A stretch of 64,000 bases of DNA from positions 26,867,501-26,931,500 of the forward strand of contig NC_089744.1 of the NCBI RefSeq assembly GCF_040412425.1. Reading direction: 5' to 3'. Positions 39,046-56,041 of the stretch are shown here, one piece after another. The notes below the pieces were generated by a model, which saw nothing but the letters and a program-made list of their open reading frames with translations, did not search any database and was not told where the DNA came from. The stretch comes from Macrobrachium rosenbergii (taxonomy: Eukaryota; Arthropoda; Malacostraca; Decapoda; Palaemonidae). The position numbers were made by a program, and so were the translations under genes. Positions within the stretch are counted from its first letter, which is position 1. The number at the start of each line of letters is the position of its first letter.

Positions 39046-39509
39046 AAGAAAAACAGGCGCTATTAGCGAACGAAGCGAGCTTTATGCAAACGTACCTCTG
39101 AAGAATAGGGCCTATTTGGTTAGATCAGTGTTCTCCACACACTTCTACTTCTGTATTCCAGTTTACAGAATATCAGTTAAAGCAAATTATCGGATAAGAG
39201 GGAAAATGGGAGTGATGAGACTCACTGAAGCTAATCAAATACCTAAATGTCTCCGATAATCCTATAAATAAGTAGAACTTAACACACGAGTTCTGGAGTT
39301 GGTCCTATCTCTTATTTCTTCCAATTGAATGACGTTCTGTTTTGTAGAGATGCATTTCAGTTGCAATTCCCTTTCTTTCACATGAGAGAAAATAATAAAG
39401 AGGGATGATGCTAGATTTGTGGAAAAAGGGAAAAAGTAAAATCTATCGTAAATCGGGTTGTAGTTTTGTGAAATAGAATGGAGTATAAAATTTAAGCCGC
39501 AGCCCAAAC
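39046..39509. other. Unassigned stretch
   Basis: No supported feature. Confidence 0.6.
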
Positions 39510-39760
39510 ACTTGGGCCTATGAAAGGGAAAAAGGTTTGAAAGGTGTAACAGGTGGGAAATCTCGCAGTTGCACTATGAAACCATTGTTATGAGAAATTG
39601 GAAAGTATGATGGAAGTATGAGAATATCAACGGAGGTAGAGTAAAAGGAATGAAAGTGGTTGCAGCTAGGGGTCGAAGGGACGCTGCAAAGAATCTTAAG
39701 TAATGCTTACAGTGCACCGCTTGTGGAGCGCTGACGGCACTACTGCCCTACGGGAGTTAT
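39510..39760 (+). repeat. Dispersed repeat family B, copy 2
   Basis: Opposite orientation to 9495-9790, with GCACTATGAAACCATTGTTA, AGTAAAAGGAATGAAAGTGG, GAAGGGACGCTGCAAAGAA and TACAGTGCACCGC in the same order. Confidence 0.8.
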
Positions 39761-40511
39761 AGGTTTAAGGGAAAAGCTGAATAAGGAGAATTTCTCTCAG
39801 AATTGTCTTGTAGTTGATGTGGTCTTTTAACACTGACGTCCGCTTTCCGAGATGTTTTCTAACCATGACCTGTGGGTTTGAATTTCCCCAATATCACCAG
39901 TCTTATATTTATTTAAGAGAAGATTAGCTATTCATCTGGATACGCAGAGAATGATGATTTGAAAACAGTACTGCGTATAGATGCCTAAAAATTCAGAAAC
40001 GGTAGATTTGCCATGAAAGTCAAAACCGATTTAAATTATATCTGAACTTTGTGCAAACGTTGCCTTTCGTCATACAACAGAATCAGTCACTTCTATTAGA
40101 GTTATTAACTAATAAAAGTGCATGGTTTGGTGATGAAATTATTATTGTTAGAACATAGTATGAAATTACCCACCATCACGCTGGAAGAGACTCTTTTCTT
40201 TTTAATTAAGAGATCGGAAGGCTGAATGAAAAGCAATCCAGCCCAAAATTTAGTAAAACAAGAGAAGAGGCAAAGTGCGTCTGCCCTGACAACACAAACA
40301 AATCCCAGGGAAGATTGTTTACCAGAGTGTGAGTGGAACATCTTAAACTCGTTTGGCTAAGCTCATCCGGAGAGCAGACGACCTTCCTCCTCTTCAAATT
40401 TTAATTATTTCAGGAGCGTATGCTTTATTTTTCTCATTTTCATTAGACTTAAACGCTGGTCTGAATCCGTGTTTGGCTGACTCTCAAGGTTTGCGTGTGG
40501 ATAAGTTTATT

Positions 40512-40513
<2 letters not shown>
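39761..40513. other. Unassigned stretch
   Basis: No supported feature. Confidence 0.6.

Positions 40514-40584
<71 letters not shown>
40514..40584. repeat. (CT)n microsatellite
   Basis: Perfect CT array. Confidence 0.98.
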
Positions 40585-40587
<3 letters not shown>

Positions 40588-41910
40588 CATTCTTCCCTAA
40601 CTTTTCGTCCTTGTTATCTTCCATTTGATTTCTCTTCTTCCTCCTCTCACATTCCATTTCCCTCTTTTCGCTTCACCCGTTTACAGTGCTTTAATAGAAT
40701 AATTTTTTATCACCAAATCACTGAGCATTTCCCTCACGTCTTCTCTTCAGTCTCACAAAATACCTACAAACACCCCATATATATCCCCTAGGAGTCCACC
40801 CTAATAAACTTAAAATTCTCCACCATCTCTTTACACTTGTGTATATCTCATCCTAACGTATTTTTCTTTCTCCCTCTACCTGACTGTGTTGGAGGGAGAA
40901 AAAATAATTGAGGTGTAGGATTTTGTGCTAAGAGACAGACAAATAGATCGCACGATTGATACGTTAGGAGTAGTTTTAAGTAATGAAACCGTAGAATCTT
41001 CTTGGAAACGTGCAGTGTAAGGACGTTGAGTGTTGGGATAAGAACCTGCAAAAGATGAGTATCCAGAAAATTGTAAAGAAAAATGGTAGACTATGTGTTA
41101 GTATAGCGTTGATGAAGGGGTTGCCTGACTTACGTCACGGCTAGATGAGGAATGCTTTGAAGTAGGAATCAGAAAATACCACTGAAGAATTTATAACTGG
41201 AGAAGAAAGTCTCGGACTGTTTATGAATGTAATTAAGACATGTGATTAAAATACAAAAGAAGTTAGAATAAAGTAGGAAGGGCTTTAGGACATGGAAGTA
41301 GAGAGGATTTCTTAGGAGACTATCGAATGCAATTATGATTCTCTAGCTGGATAGGAAGTGGGAATGAAAGCAGTGCATAGTTTGGTAATGAAATGAAAGG
41401 TTTAGTGAAAGCAAAACATTTTCTGATGTACAGTTGCAGGAAAGCGAACAAAATTGCACAGAGGCCAACCAAAAAAAAAAAGAAATAAAAAAAATTAATA
41501 AAGAAGTGCAAGCAAACTGAAGAGTTTATGAAGTTTTAAGAGGCAATTTCAACGTGTACTGTAGGAGTAAATCAGTTTGAGCTAGAAGGAAGAAAATGCA
41601 GATAAAAAATATTATAGGCAAATAGGCAGCCAAAATGTTCGCTCAGTTTTTCTAGTGGGTCGAAATTTGGTCGGCAACGGCGCTTATTGAAAGCGCTTTA
41701 CATAGTAAAATTGCAAACAGTGTGGAACAGAATTACTTGCTGAAAAATATTCCATGAAAAATTTTATTCGTCTAGGAACGCACCCCAAGACGAACTCTAT
41801 AAAAAAAATCCTTTCATATACAAACTCCTTTTATAAATGGTTCTTATGTGCACTACCAAAACCAGTATTGTTCATAAATGTTTGAAGATGCCACCCGAAA
41901 TATATACATA

Positions 41911-41911
<1 letters not shown>
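40585..41911. other. Unassigned stretch, possibly old LINE debris
   Basis: Purine-rich 41000-41420 has a coding-like texture but gives no motif I can name. Confidence 0.45.

Positions 41912-41964
<53 letters not shown>
41912..41964. repeat. (TA)n microsatellite at a SINE tail
   Basis: Immediately adjacent to the left SINE of the palindrome. Confidence 0.97.
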
Positions 41965-41967
<3 letters not shown>

Positions 41968-42149
41968 TTAAGCTACAAGGTCCTTTAATATCTAATTCGC
42001 TCTACCTCGGAAATAATATATTATCGTATATGTTATCCGAAGGGGGATTTTTTAGTTGGTAATAAGTTCGTCGCCTCGTGGGCTCGAACCACGGGAGACA
42101 AGAACTCAGGACTACAGTTACGCACATTAAACCACACGGCCATCAAGGG
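41965..42149 (-). mobile_element. tRNA-derived SINE family 2, copy c (left arm of palindrome)
   Basis: Minus-strand copy with B-box complement GGGCTCGAACC and the A-box end at the palindrome centre (GGCCATCAAGGG). Its 3' end is fused to (TA)n. Confidence 0.85.
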
Positions 42150-42350
42150 CCCTTGATGGTCTTGTGGTTTATTGCGCGTCACTGTAGTTCTGAGTTCTTA
42201 TCTTGCGTGGTTCGAGCCCACGAGGCGACGACTTTAACAACTAAAAAATTCCCCTTCGGGTAACATATGTGATAATATATTATTTCCGAGGTAGGACGAA
42301 TTAGATATTACAGGTCATTTGTAGCTTAATGCTTGTATATGAACCACGAT
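42150..42350 (+). mobile_element. tRNA-derived SINE family 2, copy d (right arm of palindrome)
   Basis: Plus-strand copy. CCCTTGATGGTCTTGTGGTT starts it, TGGTTCGAGCCC is the B box, and the body ends in TATGAACCACGATGATGTGA followed by TA/TATG-rich sequence to ~42450. Head-to-head with copy c around a perfect 18-bp centre (42141-42158). Confidence 0.85.
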
Positions 42351-42462
42351 GATGTGATACGTTTCATTCATATACATACATATGTGTACATATACATACC
42401 ATATATACGGTATATGAATGAAATTTATCACACACACATATATATACTGTATATATACATAT

Positions 42463-42463
<1 letters not shown>

Positions 42464-42504
<41 letters not shown>
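42464..42504. repeat. (AC)n microsatellite
   Basis: Perfect AC array after TATA-rich sequence. Confidence 0.97.
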
Positions 42505-42507
<3 letters not shown>

Positions 42508-42723
42508 TGCACACACGCACACACTGTGCATATAGCCACAAGCAGAGTGCATCATAAGAGTACAGGAACTTTTGCCTTTATTTAAAGAACTTGCAATCCG
42601 CTGTTCCACTTTACTTGTGGTCGTATGCTCTGTTTATGTTTTATCTCGCATTGTTATTACCATGATAGGCGTTATGTACATGCATATACTATATATATAA
42701 TATAATATATGTATAAATACATG

Positions 42724-43711
<988 letters not shown>

Positions 43712-43788
<77 letters not shown>
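43712..43788. repeat. (TA)n microsatellite
   Basis: Perfect TA array. Confidence 0.97.
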
Positions 43789-43791
<3 letters not shown>

Positions 43792-43849
43792 GATATGTTT
43801 AAAATGTGAATCTTGTCAGACAGCTGCTTGAGGATTTAGAGAGTAAAAG

Positions 43850-44520
43850 GAATGACGTATATATGACAAGGAAGAACAGAATTGGTTAGGTATGCAATGC
43901 TGAGATTTTGAGGATCTTTGGTGAATGAGGTAGCTGGTGAGAAAGCTGGTTTAAGACTAGCGCTGATTGGAAATAATGAAAAGAAACTGCAGAAAGAAGT
44001 GAAATAGTGTGAAAGTGTTTGTAAAAGTAGAAAGTGGAAGGTAAAGATAAAAAGAGAGAAGCCATGAGGGTTTATCAGGAACCAGGAAGGACTTGGGGGG
44101 AGGGGAGTAAGTGGTTAATCCATTTAGACAGTTGCGAGTAAATATAATAGATTATGATAGGATGGGAGAATAGGTGATCCTTCATGGAAATGAAATATGG
44201 ATATTGAATGAAAGTGAAAGAATTTGAAGCTTTAATGATTAATTGTTTGCTTCTTCAGATACAAGTAAGAGGCGTTAATGTTTTGGGGTGACTAGATCAT
44301 GCAGAGAGAGTGGAAAAGTATATTATGTAAACACGCTGTGTAACGTCGAAATATCTTGATGTATATATGATGAGAGGAACACCAAGAAGCGTGGGACAGA
44401 TGGAGTGGAAGGGATGCAGAAATTAATGGGCCCTAATATCCGGGGTCCGAGAGAGTGTAAGATAATGGTGACTAGCAGTGCTCGCAGGGGTGTTTAACCC
44501 GCTGCTGATGATTCGTCTCG
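43850..44520 (+). pseudogene. Degenerate LINE reverse transcriptase, C-terminal half
   Basis: The plus-strand translation gives LIGNNEKKLQKEVK, then CESVCKSRKWKVKI, the block after the RT motif C in RTE/R1-like elements (usually Asp-rich, then VCxRRxLKVN). LHGNEIWILNESERI follows, corresponding to the LYGxExW motif, and after that a frame-shifted tail. Many stops. YADD is not recognisable. More decayed than the LINE at 59560, and no boundaries are seen. Confidence 0.5.
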
Positions 44521-44537
44521 CACGCAAGGTAACTGGA

Positions 44538-46660
<2,123 letters not shown>

Positions 46661-46667
46661 GTTGAAT

Positions 46668-46677
46668 TATATATGTA

Positions 46678-46764
<87 letters not shown>
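46668..46764. repeat. (TA)n microsatellite
   Basis: TA array with GTATATAT variants at its left edge. Confidence 0.97.
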
Positions 46765-46768
<4 letters not shown>

Positions 46769-47698
46769 TGTTACAGGCTTAGAGGGGTTAGTGTGTACTG
46801 GGCCTTACAGTAATGATTTATCCTTACAAGAAAATCCCTCGTAAGCCCATAAACTACAGAAATGCAAAAGTAACAAAGAAATGGTAGGTCACCAAGAAAA
46901 ACCTATTTCTTAATATTAATTTATTATTTACAATCACAACATGGAAGAAATTATCAAGCAAACTGGATACTTACTGAAGTAATTAAGTTGGGAATTTACA
47001 CAACAGCAATGATTGAGTGAATTGCATAACTCATCATAATTATGAATACTAGCCACGTGCAAGCGGTCCCTTCAGCCAATTAGGCAAGAATTCTTATCAA
47101 CCTGGTAGGGGCTGTTTTCTTCAGGCAATCGGGAAACAGATTCACGTCTCGGCTGGTAACGGCACAAATCACACTCTTGGGAATGAGACAATTTCAGGTA
47201 AGACTAACACGGAGATTACACTCTCTTAATATATAATTGTGTCAAGTCTTGAATTGTCAGGTGCAGGGTAGGCTAAAATACGGAAATGTAATTTTGTATG
47301 CACGTGAACTTAAGCAAACAGCGCATGTATGGTAGAATTAAATTTTTTACTTATATTAGGTTGGAGGAAAAGGCTCTTATTATCGTTGGCAAAATACGCT
47401 CATTTATCAGCATAGCTTACAAATAATATAACTTTGTAACTTATCCGTCTCTTGGCGATGAACTTATCACTCCTATAAAAATAAGTAGAAGTGTACTTCT
47501 AAAATGGCTGGTTTCTAACCCACCAATTTGTATCAGTACGTAAACCTTACCTCCTCTGTGCTAGTATCCCAGTGTCTCTCAAAGCATTATTTTTTAATTT
47601 TTGTATAAGGTTTACTCTATGTTCTTTTTTTTTTATTTTATTGTTGGGATTATTATTCTAAGAGTGTTATGATGCTCCCTGAGTTCCCAAACCTAACA
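46769..47698 (+). mobile_element. Candidate LTR (TGTTA...TAACA)
   Basis: Starts TGTTACAGG next to (TA)n and ends AACCTAACA, giving a 5-bp inverted terminus. A TATAAAAAT box is at 47474-47482. It is followed directly by the leader block shared with the element at 17758. No partner LTR found. Confidence 0.35.
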
Positions 47699-47717
47699 TG
47701 TATCGGGACTCCCCTAA
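47690..47717 (+). other. Conserved leader block, second copy
   Basis: AACCTAACA then TGTATCGGGACTCCCCTAA, matching the block at 22781-22807 (minus) except for one inserted A. Weaker similarity extends both sides (ATTATTAT...CTGAG upstream, CCAATTCTCG-like downstream). Confidence 0.75.
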
Positions 47718-48246
47718 AAAGAAAATATATTTTTTTCCTTATCACAAGAAAACCAAATTCTCGGGAACGGGCCAACGCTCCCCGAACTGAACCAAATTCG
47801 TGCTTTAGCCAGTCTTTTTCCGTGAGCAAATAAAACCAAAATATTTACAGTAACTTTCTTATAGTTGTAAGTGTTCCTCTTTTAAAGTAACAGTAGTTTA
47901 AGGTTAAAACCCTTTCTTTAGTCTGCAATTAATGTAAAATATTGAATTCTTTATCAAGTAAGTTTTTCGGATATCTCATTTGACGCAGAGAGATTTAGGT
48001 TAACAATTATACACGAGTGCTGTTAACAAGTAAATTAGAGTAATATAAAGCATATATCGGCTGAATCCTAGGTTTGGTAGTCATTCACACCCGAATGAAG
48101 GTGCGAGATATCAACTTGGGTGGGAAGTTGCTACATCTTCCCGAGCATCCAGGCCATTAAATGATCAATTAAAGCTGAAAAATAAAAACAGTGCATTTGC
48201 TTAGCTCTGCCTGACAAGAAAGGGCGAAAGGAATATTGGCCCCTCC
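47718..48246. other. Unassigned stretch after the leader block
   Basis: No gag-like frame follows on the plus strand. Confidence 0.5.
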
Positions 48247-48612
48247 TCAAAACTCGTTAACTGCACTCTGTATATCTCTCCCAGTTTCTCTTTTGAACAT
48301 GTGACTTTGAGGAGCCTTTGTTTTCAGACACAAGGTTGTGAGGAGATTAAGTATGGCTGGAAGCAGAATAGAGCCAGCGATGCAGATTAAGAGAAAGGTG
48401 TGGCCTGTGAAGAACACCTGGCACTGACAAATGATGCTCGCACATAGGGAAAGGGCACCAACCCCATCTACCTGTGGATGGTCTCGTAACCCCTGACCAA
48501 GGTCTTGTAAGGGCCTCACAGAAGGAACAAGAATTAGAGACATAGCTGGAATTGAGCGAGACACATCTGCCCTTTGCATTCCCTTCTCCTTCAGAGAGCC
48601 TACCCCTACCAC
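48247..48612 (-). CDS. Unrecognised 121-codon open frame with a hydrophobic segment
   Basis: I do not recognise this frame. Residues ~66-97 form a hydrophobic stretch (FLLICIAGSILLPAILNLL inside it) that could span a membrane. A cationic, Lys/Arg-rich part follows. The sequence just upstream on the minus strand (48620-48800) also gives a helix-like MEILAIRNEIGSLVRELKQR. It lies between LTR-like material at 46.8-47.7 kb and a (TA)n array, so a retroelement (env-like) origin is conceivable, but no env signature (furin site, fusion peptide, CX6CC) is visible. It may be chance. Confidence 0.2.
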   Translation of the reverse strand: MVGVGSLKEKGMQRADVSRSIPAMSLILVPSVRPLQDLGQGLRDHPQVDGVGALSLCASIICQCQVFFTGHTFLLICIAGSILLPAILNLLTTLCLKTKAPQSHMFKRETGRDIQSAVNEF

Positions 48613-49324
48613 ATGATCCTATCTTGTGAGGGGCCTTAGTATTCTCACCAGTGAAGCCCTTAGTCCTCCTCCGCTGCCATTATTCTCGCTGAATAAAGTG
48701 ATCTGTTGCAAAGGTTCTTCCATTCAGTCACGCTGTTTTAATTCTCGTACTAAACTTCCTATTTCATTTCTAATTGCCAGTATTTCCATACTGACCTTGC
48801 CTTGTTAGATCAGTGTTACGTAAATACCTGTGTTTGAATAATTTCATAAAATCGTGAGGTCAAGGCTTCCTTGTCACTCTCTGTGCTCGCCTTGTCCTAT
48901 GCATATTTTACTGTGTCCTTACTGGCTTTTAATTCGTAAATCTCTCCGTTTACAGAGGCTTTGCTAGCTCTGGAAATCTCTCTTGACTGTGCCTTGTATC
49001 AGCATCGTCACGCCGACGGATATACCTTCAAGTGTTCCCAGTTATAATTAGCCTTCCAGGCCTTGCCCTCCTGATTGGTTCATCTCATCTTATGATAGTT
49101 CATTTAATGTTAATACACGTAATCTTAAACTTACCCTAACGTGTTTACTTACAACTACCTTGTGAGGAAAGCCCTCAGCTCAGTTAAATTCCCCCGTTTT
49201 TCCTTGTTTTTTATGATTACCTCAATCAACAGCAGTCAGATAATATACCAGTATTGAGGGAGTTAACGTAATCAAAGTTGTAGTCTATAACTGGCTCATG
49301 ATAAACATTTCCCCAGGTAAAATG

Positions 49325-49326
<2 letters not shown>
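48613..49326. other. Unassigned stretch
   Basis: No other supported feature. Ends at a long (TA)n array. Confidence 0.55.
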
Positions 49327-51119
<1,793 letters not shown>

Positions 51120-51121
<2 letters not shown>

Positions 51122-51865
51122 AAGATGAACAACCACAGGTGACTAATAGTGTAACTCATTCACGACCTTTATTTGATAAGTAATGCTTTCTTTGTTGTAT
51201 TTATGTGAACAGAGATAAGTAGCGGGAATTAAAAACGTACAGTGTTTATGTTCTAAATAATCTGTTGCAGGAATCCCGTTCATGTTACTAGAATGATAAT
51301 GTTTAAACTGTCTTGACTTACCTCCGTCATTTTGATTCACCGAATTCCTGTTTGCGAATGTTAACTAAAATGATCGATGTATGATTTATCAAAGAGTCCA
51401 AATTGAGCTTGCCGAATGCTGCTACCGTAAAAGTTGACGACATCAAAGGAACATTGCACACGAAGACTTAATCCGCTCAAGAAACATTTGCGTATTAATT
51501 CACTCTAATTTCTTTGATGTCTCGCTTATAGCTTGGACATTCTTAGCTGAGTATTCTTCTGATGTCTGTGTCTGTAAACATCTCATTTTACGTTAAATAT
51601 CTATCAGTAAGTTTTAAAGAGAAATTTCACTATTCATCTTGAAAGGATCGTCGACAGGTAAAAGTTACCTAACAAAATTAAATATTCATGTGCATAAATT
51701 CATGAACAAACCACCTTAATGATTGTTTTATGTAGTGAAATCCAATATTCATTGTATACAATGAACCGACAAACTCAGATAACAGTACATGTTTTAATTC
51801 ATGAATACAACAGGTGTTAATTCATGAACAGTGCTTACCTAACGCTGAGATAACACGAACATAGA
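51120..51865. other. Unassigned stretch
   Basis: No supported feature. Confidence 0.6.
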
Positions 51866-52093
51866 CTTCGACATAATTGTGTACACAGTGTGGCGAAGTA
51901 TATTAACCACATAAATAATTTAGTAAAATTGGTTTTGTTTTATCTATTACTAGATCCGTTTAATCCTTTAAATAATTTCTCACTTTTTGTATCACCATGG
52001 CATTATTGTTTAAAGTTATTAAAATTTCTTTCATGTAACATTAAATGAAAGGATCTCTTTTCTAAAACAAGCTTTCTCACATTACAGATCACA
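51866..52093 (+). repeat. Left arm of a ~225-bp inverted repeat
   Basis: Pairs with 53573-53797. Shared words: ACTTCGACATAATTGTGTAC, TTAACCACATAAATA, AATAATTTCTCACTTTT, GAAAGGATCTCTTTTCTAAA. The ends are defined by loss of similarity. Confidence 0.88.
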
Positions 52094-53572
52094 GGAGTAA
52101 AAACCCTCTTTACCTTCACATGTCCTTCCATAGGAAGTACTTTCTCCCGCCAGCCTCGATTTAAAAATGTTAAGTTACAGGTTCATGAAATGGACATATA
52201 TTTTTGAAGCAAGTGAGACTGCAATATTTTTGAAGCAAGTGAGATTGCAATACAGGCAGCAATGATGAAATATTGACGTTAGTCTAATTAAGACTGCAGG
52301 CACATCCATTGCTTACCAGATATCATTTTCATGGCACCCCGCATTAATCTACGTTTGAATCTGTCGTGGGATTTTGCTGTGGTCAAGAGACCTTTCTGTC
52401 TTTCCCTTTTTATATTTTACATTTGAGGAATAATTACTGAGTTCCTGAAATGGTGTCTCTTATAAAAAGAGATTTTAGTTTTTCTAGATAAGGAATTCTT
52501 CCTGAAGAAAATATTATCTGTGTCCATAGTAGCAGTAACAACAGATCAGTTATAAAGTTCCAAATATACAGTAATACTTTACAGAATGGAATATTTGCAT
52601 AAGTATTACTGTTTTTCTTTAGAACTAATTGTTTCGGTAACGCATTAGGATTCTAGAGAAAGTTTATTCAAATAAATGTTTCCTAAGGCTCCTACTTCCA
52701 TTAGTTCCCATTTTTCATTCCCCTGTTGGTTGGCAGGCAATCAGTGAATATCAAACTGTTAATTTTTCTCAGAATTATTACTCATTTGTCATCGAATGCC
52801 TGACTGAATATAGAAAACTGGTGCGATAATAATTCCTTCATTACAAGATTTCTGTAAGCAGCCGGATAGTCTGTGTTAATCATGAGAACGAGGATTGGGT
52901 AAAAATACTCTGCTAAATTAACCTGGATAAGATTTCCAGGCGTTTGGGGTCAGTAAGCATTTCATGGCTGAGCCAAGGTGAAAGCGAATTCCACATGGGT
53001 TGATGTGCGGACGTATGAGAAGAGGGGCCTACTTTGTCATGTTGGTGCTTACTACGTGTCGTGACAATCAGCTGACTGGAATGTTTGTTTATGTCCATTA
53101 ATTAATGGACAATTGTGTCTTGTTTGTTCCTTGTGTTCACTTACATTTTTGTTACTAAAAATTCATAAATTCGTCGCAAAAAATGTACTTCAAATTTCAA
53201 AGGAATCTGCTTTCATACGAGTATTTTTCCCCAGTAGTTGCATGCTGTTTTATTCACTGAATTTCATTATTCATTGTTCTACATTACTCATCGTTACGAC
53301 AAAAATGCTATTTTATATCCGAGAGAAGTTAATATGAGCTTTTTTGTAGATACGTAACCCATTTCTTAATTTAGATGTTACATTAAATCAAGATGCGATA
53401 CACGTTCATTTGGATATTGGGAAATTTGGACTCGCTAATCGTGAATATGATTGAAAAATTGCAGTGTGCTGCAGTTTACTTGCAACACAGTTATTAATGC
53501 AATCAGTGCGTCAGCTCACTACAAATTTTTATTCAAATCGATAAAGTCCCACCAATTAAATTCTTTCATTTT
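52094..53572. other. Interior between the inverted repeats
   Basis: About 1.48 kb with no transposase-like frame. A 26-bp tandem duplication (TATTTTTGAAGCAAGTGAGA plus YTGCAA) lies at 52199-52250. Confidence 0.6.
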
Positions 53573-53797
53573 GTGATCTGTAACGTGAGAAAGCCTGTTT
53601 TAGAAAAGAGATCCTTTCATTTAATGTAACATGAAAGAAATTTTATTAACTTTAAACAGTAATGCCATGTTAATACAAAAGTGAGAAATTATTTAATGGA
53701 TTAAACGGATCTATTAATAGATAAAACAACAACCCTCTTTATTATTTATGTGGTTAATCTACGGCACCACAGTGCGTACACAATTATGTCGAAGTAC
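53573..53797 (-). repeat. Right arm of a ~225-bp inverted repeat
   Basis: Reverse complement of 51866-52093 with roughly 10 percent differences by eye, including small indels. Confidence 0.88.
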
Positions 53798-53915
53798 AAG
53801 TTGAAGGAAAAGTACACCTTAAAAGTACTTCTGTTAAATTTTTATTCTGTTTTTTGTTGTTTAATTTAGCAGAAATTAGCTTAGTTCCACAATTGTTTGT
53901 TTCTTTACAACTTAT

Positions 53916-53917
<2 letters not shown>

Positions 53918-53986
<69 letters not shown>
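53918..53986. repeat. (CT)n microsatellite
   Basis: Perfect CT array. A short (GA)n lies at 54124-54149. Confidence 0.98.
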
Positions 53987-53988
<2 letters not shown>

Positions 53989-54244
53989 GTAAGACGCTCT
54001 AGGTCCAATAACGTGTGAAGAAGGAACCATCTTGAAACTTCCCTTTAAGCTCATTATTTCTCGGTAGGCCTAAGTAGTTAATTACCCTATGGTCAGTTGA
54101 CTGCTGGAGATTGTATCTGGGGGAGAGAGAGAGAGAGAGAGAGAGAGATGTGGACGATTGATCAACCATATCCCATAAAAAAGTGAGGACTTGAGGTAGG
54201 TAAGTCTCTCCACCAAGTGAAAACATTCATTAGCGTTCTTTTCT

Positions 54245-54480
54245 CTGCTTCTCATGCGCTCTACTGGATAAAATGCTGCCTGACTACTTCTGTGGTCGGC
54301 GGTTCAGTTCCCTAAGGGGAAGGCTATTGTTTACATCTATTTCTAGCCAGTATTACCTGCTAACAATGCGTCCATCACCTCAGACTCACTTGAGATGATT
54401 AAATGCGTCCATTCACTTCTGATGGGGCGGAGATCTGAGGCGGTGAAACCATTGGAACAGTGGTACCCGGTATGACCCCA
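54245..54480 (+). mobile_element. Possible tRNA-derived SINE (third type)
   Basis: The plus strand has an A-box-like CTCTACTGGATAAAATGCTG and, ~45 bp on, a B-box-like GGCGGTTCAGTTCCC, followed by a non-tRNA body. It has no second copy in the window and the box matches are imperfect. Confidence 0.4.
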
Positions 54481-54502
54481 TGCATATGCACCTGCAAATT
54501 TT

Positions 54503-54503
<1 letters not shown>

Positions 54504-54580
<77 letters not shown>
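54504..54580. repeat. (CT)n microsatellite
   Basis: Perfect CT array. Confidence 0.98.
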
Positions 54581-54582
<2 letters not shown>

Positions 54583-54634
54583 AGTGGATTAATTGGTGGT
54601 CTGCTGCTTCTGTGGCCAGTGCTTCAAATGCTAT

Positions 54635-54654
54635 TGTGTGTGTGTGTGTATATG

Positions 54655-54718
<64 letters not shown>
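54635..54718. repeat. (GT)n then (TA)n microsatellite
   Basis: Short GT run, then a TA array. Confidence 0.97.
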
Positions 54719-54719
<1 letters not shown>

Positions 54720-55236
54720 TGTATATATACACACTAATAATGAAAGGTGAATTTTGTATTTGTTAATGCGATATGAACTGCATAAATGAAAATGTAATTT
54801 ACTTACCGCCTATGGCCGAAATCTAAAAAGAAAATAAATCACGATTTCGTTAATCATGACCTAGAATGGTAAATAACTTTATTTACATAATGTCACGCGT
54901 AACAGGAAGAAAGAAAATAAAAATTCCTGATGACTGTACAGCAAAAATTTACCATTTTATATATATATTAGACGAGGGTAGGAAGCCAAGAGCGGTGTGG
55001 AAGGAAGGTAGTGTTGGAGGGTGGTGAAGGTGGGGGTGGTCCAAGTATGTGTGAGGTTGTGAGGTTGAGATCCATCACCTCGGAGACGCTAATGATGGAT
55101 TGAGGAAAAGTAATTTCCATTTCATAATGAGATTAAATTCAATGGAAATATCTCCTAGTGATTCATAGTTGCCTGCTGATTCCTGTGTTCAGGTACTATT
55201 TATCTTTATGCAGACTTTGCAGTCTGCGATGAAAAA

Positions 55237-55240
<4 letters not shown>
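54719..55240. other. Unassigned stretch
   Basis: No supported feature. Confidence 0.6.
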
Positions 55241-55323
<83 letters not shown>

Positions 55324-55365
55324 CCATGTCTTGAGGTCAGTCAGAGTCAGTTGCATTGTAAAGTC

Positions 55366-55447
<82 letters not shown>

Positions 55448-55824
55448 CCATGTCTTGAGGTCAGTCAGATTCAGTGGCATTGCAAAGTCGACTCTCTCTC
55501 TCTATCAAAAAGAGCAAGCAGAGGTAGATTAATAGTGCCAAAAACTATACCAGGAAAACTAAGGAAAGCACACAGGACATTAATCCACCACGCACCAGCA
55601 TCGATAATGCAGCGTCTATTCAATGCGCTACCAGCTCATCTGAGGAACATAACAGGAGTGAGCGTAGATGTGTTTAAGAATAAGCTCGACAAATATCTAA
55701 GATGCATCCCAGACCATCCAAGACTGGAAGATGCAAAATATACCGGAAGATGCGTTAGCAATTCTCTGGTAGACATCAGAGGTGCCTCACACTGAGGGAC
55801 CTGGGGCAACCCGAACGAACTGTA

Positions 55825-55898
<74 letters not shown>

Positions 55899-55952
55899 CC
55901 ATGCTTTAAGGTCAGACAGATTCAGTGACATTATAAAATCGGGTCCATTGTT

Positions 55953-56041
<89 letters not shown>

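Noticed and set aside
41000..41420. Purine-rich segment with coding-like texture
   Set aside because: No RT, endonuclease or other motif could be read in any frame, so it is not listed as a gene fragment.
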